Of a stretch of 41,045 nucleotides of DNA, positions 34,773 to 41,045 are shown piece by piece. Source of the stretch: Deinococcus sp. Lineage in GTDB: Bacteria; Deinococcota; Deinococci; Deinococcales; Deinococcaceae. How positions within the stretch are numbered: the first letter of the stretch is position 1; each line of letters opens with the position of its first letter. The translations under genes and the position numbers were made by a program. The stretch is taken from the NCBI RefSeq assembly GCF_018260555.1, contig NZ_JAGLBB010000022.1, positions 1 to 41,045 on the forward strand, given 5' to 3'. The notes below the pieces were generated by a model that saw only the letters and a program-made list of their open reading frames with translations, searched no databases and was not told the origin of the DNA.

Positions 34773-36905
34773 ATGACTGTGTCCCCCAGTAAATCCAAGC
34801 GTTCCGATCCGTCCTCAGCGGCTTCGGCTGGTTCTCGTAAGCGCCGTGCGCCGCAGCCTGCCGGGGTGGGTGAGACGGTGACGCACAGTACGGTCGCGAA
34901 TCCCGACAGTCCTTTCCTGAACCGTGAGTTGTCGTGGCTGGCCTTCAATGAGCGGGTGCTGGCCGAGGCGCGTGATGAACGCAATCCGCTGCTGGAGCGC
35001 CTGAAGTACGCGGCCATCTGTGGCAGTAACCTCGACGAGTTCTTCATGGTGCGCGTGGCCGGCATTCACCGGCAGATCGCGGCGGGCGTGAATACCCCTG
35101 GCCCGGATGGGTTGCAGCCACTGGAGACGCTGGCGCTGGTGCGTGAGCGCACGCAGGTGATGCTGCGCGAGATCGAGCGGGCCACGCGCCGCACCCTGAG
35201 GGACCTGCACGTGCAGGGCGTGAAGCTCGTTCGCGTGCATGAACTGGGCAAGCGGGCGCGCGCGCAACTGCGCGAGCATTACCTCACGCAGATTCAGCCG
35301 GTGTTGACGCCGCTGGTCGTGGACCCCAGTCATCCGTTCCCGTACCTCAGCAACCTCAGCCTGAACCTGGCCGTGCTGCTCGAAGCCCGCAACGACGAGG
35401 AGCCGGAATTTGCGCGCGTGAAAGTGCCGGTGGGTGTGCTGCCCCGCACCGTGGTGATCGGTGAGTCGCTGCTGCTGCTGGAGGACGTGATCGCGGCGCA
35501 CATCGCCGAGCTGTTCAAGGGGCGGCAGGTACTGGCCGCGCACGTCTTCCGGGTGACACGCAACACCGATTACGAGTTCGAGGAGGAAGAAGCCGAGGAC
35601 CTGCTGGCCACCATCGAGGACGGTCTGCGGCGGCGCCGGTTCGGGGCGGCGGTCCGCATGGAGGTCATGCGCGACACCCCGCCGGAGATCGTGAACTTCC
35701 TGCAGGTGCGGCTGCGACTGGCGTCCGAGGACATCTACCAGCTGGAAGGGCCGCTGGGCACCGCCGACCTGATGGGCCTGCCCGTGAACCGCCCGGACCT
35801 GTCGTACCCGGCGTACGCGCCAGCTGTGCCGGACCTGGACGGTGACGATGACAGCGGCATCTTCGAGACGCTGCGCGGCGGCGACGTGATCCTGCACCAC
35901 CCGTACGACGGCTTCACGAACATCCTGGATTTCCTGGAGGAAGCCAGCCGCGACCCGCAGGTCCTGGCGATCAAGCAGACGCTCTACCGCACCGGTGACG
36001 ACCCGCGCCTGCTGGGCGCCCTGCGAACCGCCGCCGAGAACGGGAAGCAGGTTGTGGCGCTGATCGAACTGAAGGCCCGCTTCGACGAGCAGCGCAACAT
36101 CTCCTGGGCGCGGAAACTGGAGCGGGCGGGCGCGCACGTGGTGTACGGCGTGCCGGGCCTGAAGACGCACGCGAAGGTGACGATGGTCGTGCGGCGCGAG
36201 TCGGGCGGTCTGCGCCGCTACGTGCACATCGGCACCGGGAACTACAACGCCAAGACCGCGCGCCTGTACACGGACCTGAGCCTCCTCTCCGCGCACCCGG
36301 ACCTGGGCGCGGACGTGGCCGAACTGTTCAACCACCTGACCGGGTACGCCGCCGCCGAATACACGCACCTGCTGGTCGCCCCCGATACCGCCCGCACGGG
36401 CCTGGAGGCGCTGCTGGAGCGCGAGGCCATGCACGCCCGCGCCGGACTGGACGCCTGGGTGCGCGTGAAGGTCAACCAGTTGACCGACCCCGGCATGATC
36501 GACGCGCTGTACCGGGCGGCCGAGGCGGGCGTGCGGGTCGAGATGATCATTCGTGGCGTGTGCGGGCTGCGCCCCGGCGTGAACGGCCTGTCGGCCAGTA
36601 TCCGCGTGCGCAGCCTGCTGGGCCGCTACCTGGAGCACGCACGGGTCTTCGCCTTCGGGAACGCTGGCAGCCCCGAGGTCTACTTCGGCAGCGCCGACTG
36701 GATGAGCCGTAACCTGGACCGCCGCGTCGAGGTGATCGCGCCCGTCCTGGATGACCGGCACCGCGAAACCTTCCTGAGCATCCTGGATACCGAGTGGGCC
36801 GATACCCGTGGTGCCTGGGAACTGAGTGCCACCGGTGAGTACCAGAAACTGCCAGGAGACTTCAGCGCCCAGCAGGTCTTCGCAGCAGCCCGGCACCCCG
36901 CGTAA
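34773..36905 (+). CDS. ppk1: Polyphosphate kinase 1
   Basis: The protein has 710 residues; GAGGAG lies just before the ATG. A Ser/Lys/Arg-rich tail (residues 1-45) precedes the N-domain (LNRELSWLAFNERVLAEA, CGSNLDEFFMVRVAG). Catalytic domains follow with AIKQTLYRTGDD, phosphohistidine H466 in GLKTHAKVTMVVR, TGNYNAKTARLYTD, second His H622 in YLEHARVFAF, and FGSADWMSRNLDRRVEV. It makes long-chain polyphosphate from ATP at the membrane. Upstream (34710-34737) an inverted GTCACC...GGTGAC lies between a possible -10 (TAATAC, 34683) and the start. Confidence 0.97.
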   Translation: MTVSPSKSKRSDPSSAASAGSRKRRAPQPAGVGETVTHSTVANPDSPFLNRELSWLAFNERVLAEARDERNPLLERLKYAAICGSNLDEFFMVRVAGIHRQIAAGVNTPGPDGLQPLETLALVRERTQVMLREIERATRRTLRDLHVQGVKLVRVHELGKRARAQLREHYLTQIQPVLTPLVVDPSHPFPYLSNLSLNLAVLLEARNDEEPEFARVKVPVGVLPRTVVIGESLLLLEDVIAAHIAELFKGRQVLAAHVFRVTRNTDYEFEEEEAEDLLATIEDGLRRRRFGAAVRMEVMRDTPPEIVNFLQVRLRLASEDIYQLEGPLGTADLMGLPVNRPDLSYPAYAPAVPDLDGDDDSGIFETLRGGDVILHHPYDGFTNILDFLEEASRDPQVLAIKQTLYRTGDDPRLLGALRTAAENGKQVVALIELKARFDEQRNISWARKLERAGAHVVYGVPGLKTHAKVTMVVRRESGGLRRYVHIGTGNYNAKTARLYTDLSLLSAHPDLGADVAELFNHLTGYAAAEYTHLLVAPDTARTGLEALLEREAMHARAGLDAWVRVKVNQLTDPGMIDALYRAAEAGVRVEMIIRGVCGLRPGVNGLSASIRVRSLLGRYLEHARVFAFGNAGSPEVYFGSADWMSRNLDRRVEVIAPVLDDRHRETFLSILDTEWADTRGAWELSATGEYQKLPGDFSAQQVFAAARHPA

Positions 36906-36981
36906 ACCGGTGGGATTTCGAAAGGGGGCCACCGTGAATCTGCGCGGCGGCTCCCTCCTACTGGTTATCGGATAACGCAAG

Positions 36982-37012
36982 AGCGCCCGCAACCGTTTCC
37001 GGTGCGGGCGCT
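36982..37012. terminator. Hairpin between convergent ppk1 and S1 genes
   Basis: The perfect 10-bp arms AGCGCCCGCA and TGCGGGCGCT have an 11-nt loop. Both genes end toward it, so it may serve both directions, but T-runs are weak on each side. Confidence 0.6.
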
Positions 37013-37061
37013 GCCTGTCAGGGCTGCGGAGGCTCAGGCGCAGTGGCCTGAGCGGTCCGGT

Positions 37062-38783
<1,722 letters not shown>

Positions 38784-38895
38784 GAACTCCTGTCCTCCTG
38801 GGCGCGCGGCCTTTCGGTCTCGCGCCAGCCTGATACCTGCTTTCCGTGCTATTCCGCCCCCTGGGGGTCCGGTGCATACGGCGCGGCAACACCTT

Positions 38896-38924
38896 AGTGT
38901 ATCAGAGTCCGCTCAAGGCGGCAA
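38896..38924 (-). promoter_or_regulatory. Promoter of rpsA
   Basis: On the minus strand -35 TTGCCG (38919-38924), a 17-bp spacer and -10 TACACT (38896-38901), leaving a leader of about 105 nt. It begins the gene-free stretch 38784-39300, which otherwise holds the tRNA-Gln unit. Confidence 0.75.
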
Positions 38925-39002
38925 CTGCGGTCTGTACGCAGTGCACTGAGTTTTCAGCGGCGTTCGCCTGGGCGGGACTGCACCGGGGCTGGGGGAGGAG
39001 GC

Positions 39003-39032
39003 TTGACGCGCAGCCCAGGCTGTGGCTATACT
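39003..39032 (+). promoter_or_regulatory. Promoter of tRNA-Gln
   Basis: -35 TTGACG (39003-39008), an 18-bp spacer and -10 TATACT (39027-39032), about 48 bp before the tRNA. Confidence 0.8.
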
Positions 39033-39079
39033 CCCTCACGCTTCCCCTGAAGGGAAGTTCGGTCAGAGCGAAGCCGCGT

Positions 39080-39153
39080 TGGGGCATCGTCTAATGGCAG
39101 GACAACAGTCTCTGACACTGTCGATCTAGGTTCGAGTCCTAGTGCCCCAGCCA
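39080..39153 (+). tRNA. tRNA-Gln (anticodon CTG)
   Basis: The acceptor TGGGGCA pairs fully with TGCCCCA, followed by discriminator G and encoded CCA. The anticodon arm is ACAGT-CTCTGAC-ACTGT and the T-arm contains GGTTCGAGTCC. Length 74 nt. Confidence 0.95.
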
Positions 39154-39163
39154 ACTGAAAGAA

Positions 39164-39187
39164 CCTCGTCTCCGGACGGGGTTTTTT
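39164..39187 (+). terminator. Terminator of tRNA-Gln
   Basis: CCTCGTC-TCCG-GACGGGG hairpin followed by six T (39182-39187). Confidence 0.88.
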
Positions 39188-39287
39188 CGTGATTCGTTCG
39201 TGCAGACCCGTCCGTTGTTGCGCGGGGGCCTGCGCGTCAGGGTGTGCAAGAAACCCTCGTGGCAGCGTTTCCAATCGCGGGCTGAAC

Positions 39288-39293
39288 TAGACT
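39288..39293 (+). promoter_or_regulatory. -10 box of treS (leaderless)
   Basis: TAGACT, then 7 nt, then ATG 39301. Same arrangement as hisF. Confidence 0.6.
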
Positions 39294-39300
39294 GTGGGGC

Positions 39301-40953
<1,653 letters not shown>

Positions 40954-40956
<3 letters not shown>

Positions 40957-40971
40957 TACGGACTCCGATTG
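40954..40971 (+). repeat. Family A repeat, copy 9, cut by a family C insertion
   Basis: TGATACGGACTCCGATTG, with TGA shared with the treS stop, is followed at once by the left end of family C. The rest would lie beyond the window. Confidence 0.65.
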
Positions 40972-41045
40972 GTAACTGCTCAGCAGGGTAAATTGCTCAG
41001 AATCTGAATTCAGCCCTATAAATTGCTAAGAAGCTGCTTTCAAAT
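40972..41045 (+). mobile_element. Family C element, left end, runs off the window
   Basis: The 74 bases are identical to the first 74 of the copy at 33895. Whether this is another short non-autonomous copy or the end of a complete insertion sequence with a transposase cannot be seen here. Confidence 0.85.

Noticed and set aside
34815..36992. 725-codon open frame on the - strand across ppk1
   Set aside because: Antisense shadow of a complete polyphosphate kinase; Gln/His/Arg-rich nonsense with no family pattern.

Overview
The window is high-GC chromosomal DNA that reads as a Deinococcus (Deinococcota). The grounds are family-level: many genes begin at an ATG placed 6-8 nt after a TANNNT box (leaderless style), the cytochrome oxidase is of the Thermus ba3 kind, lon carries an HspR-type operator (HAIR), and trehalose synthase and YbjN/T3S-chaperone-like proteins are present. 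No species is claimed.

Layout. 1-1237(-): C-terminally cut CPA2 cation/proton antiporter, then a relic of a sensor kinase broken by a short repeat. 1710-3631(-): SUOX-fold (molybdopterin-binding-like) protein plus membrane histidine kinase, facing away from 3749-5736(+), a PfkB sugar kinase and MltG, across a 32-bp palindrome. 5815-6881(+): small unknown protein and a DUF421 membrane protein. 6983-7966(-): 5-formyl-THF cyclo-ligase running without a stop into a 2Fe-2S ferredoxin. 8132-9801(-): hisIE and hisF. 10210-11708(+): single-domain response regulator and DUF72 protein. 11925-13594(-): tRNA-Asn, YqgE/AlgH protein and a frameshifted secreted protein. 13745-17734(-): Lon protease and acyl-CoA dehydrogenase.

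17927-22195(+): SARP/BTAD-type regulator, then CBS protein, oxidase subunit IIa, subunit II, subunit I (broken by a 4-bp tandem duplication) and cytochrome c. Three 11-bp direct repeats lie directly upstream of the CBS/oxidase operon. 22280-22521: tRNA-His and tRNA-Leu. 22733-28696(+): trigger factor, then fabH-fabD-fabG-acpP-fabF.

28975-34648(+) is the most unusual part: a long basic Ala-rich protein with a disordered N-terminus and a hydrophobic hairpin, followed by two nearly identical 346-aa genes in a 1242-bp tandem duplication, an in-frame chimeric 48-aa ORF at the duplication joint, and a YbjN/T3S-chaperone-like gene. I read it as a possible effector or surface-protein/chaperone module; the function is not established. 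It also holds a nested pair of small non-autonomous mobile elements whose empty target site survives in the first duplicate. 34773-36905(+): ppk1. 37062-38783(-): ribosomal protein S1. 39080-39153(+): tRNA-Gln. 39301-40956(+): trehalose synthase, followed at the window edge by a second copy of one mobile element.

Three short interspersed repeat families run through the window: family A (about 70-140 bp, ends TGATACGGA/TCCGTATCA, often starting on a gene's TGA stop codon), family B (124 bp, TA target) and family C (192 bp, AT-rich, perfect 14-bp terminal repeats).
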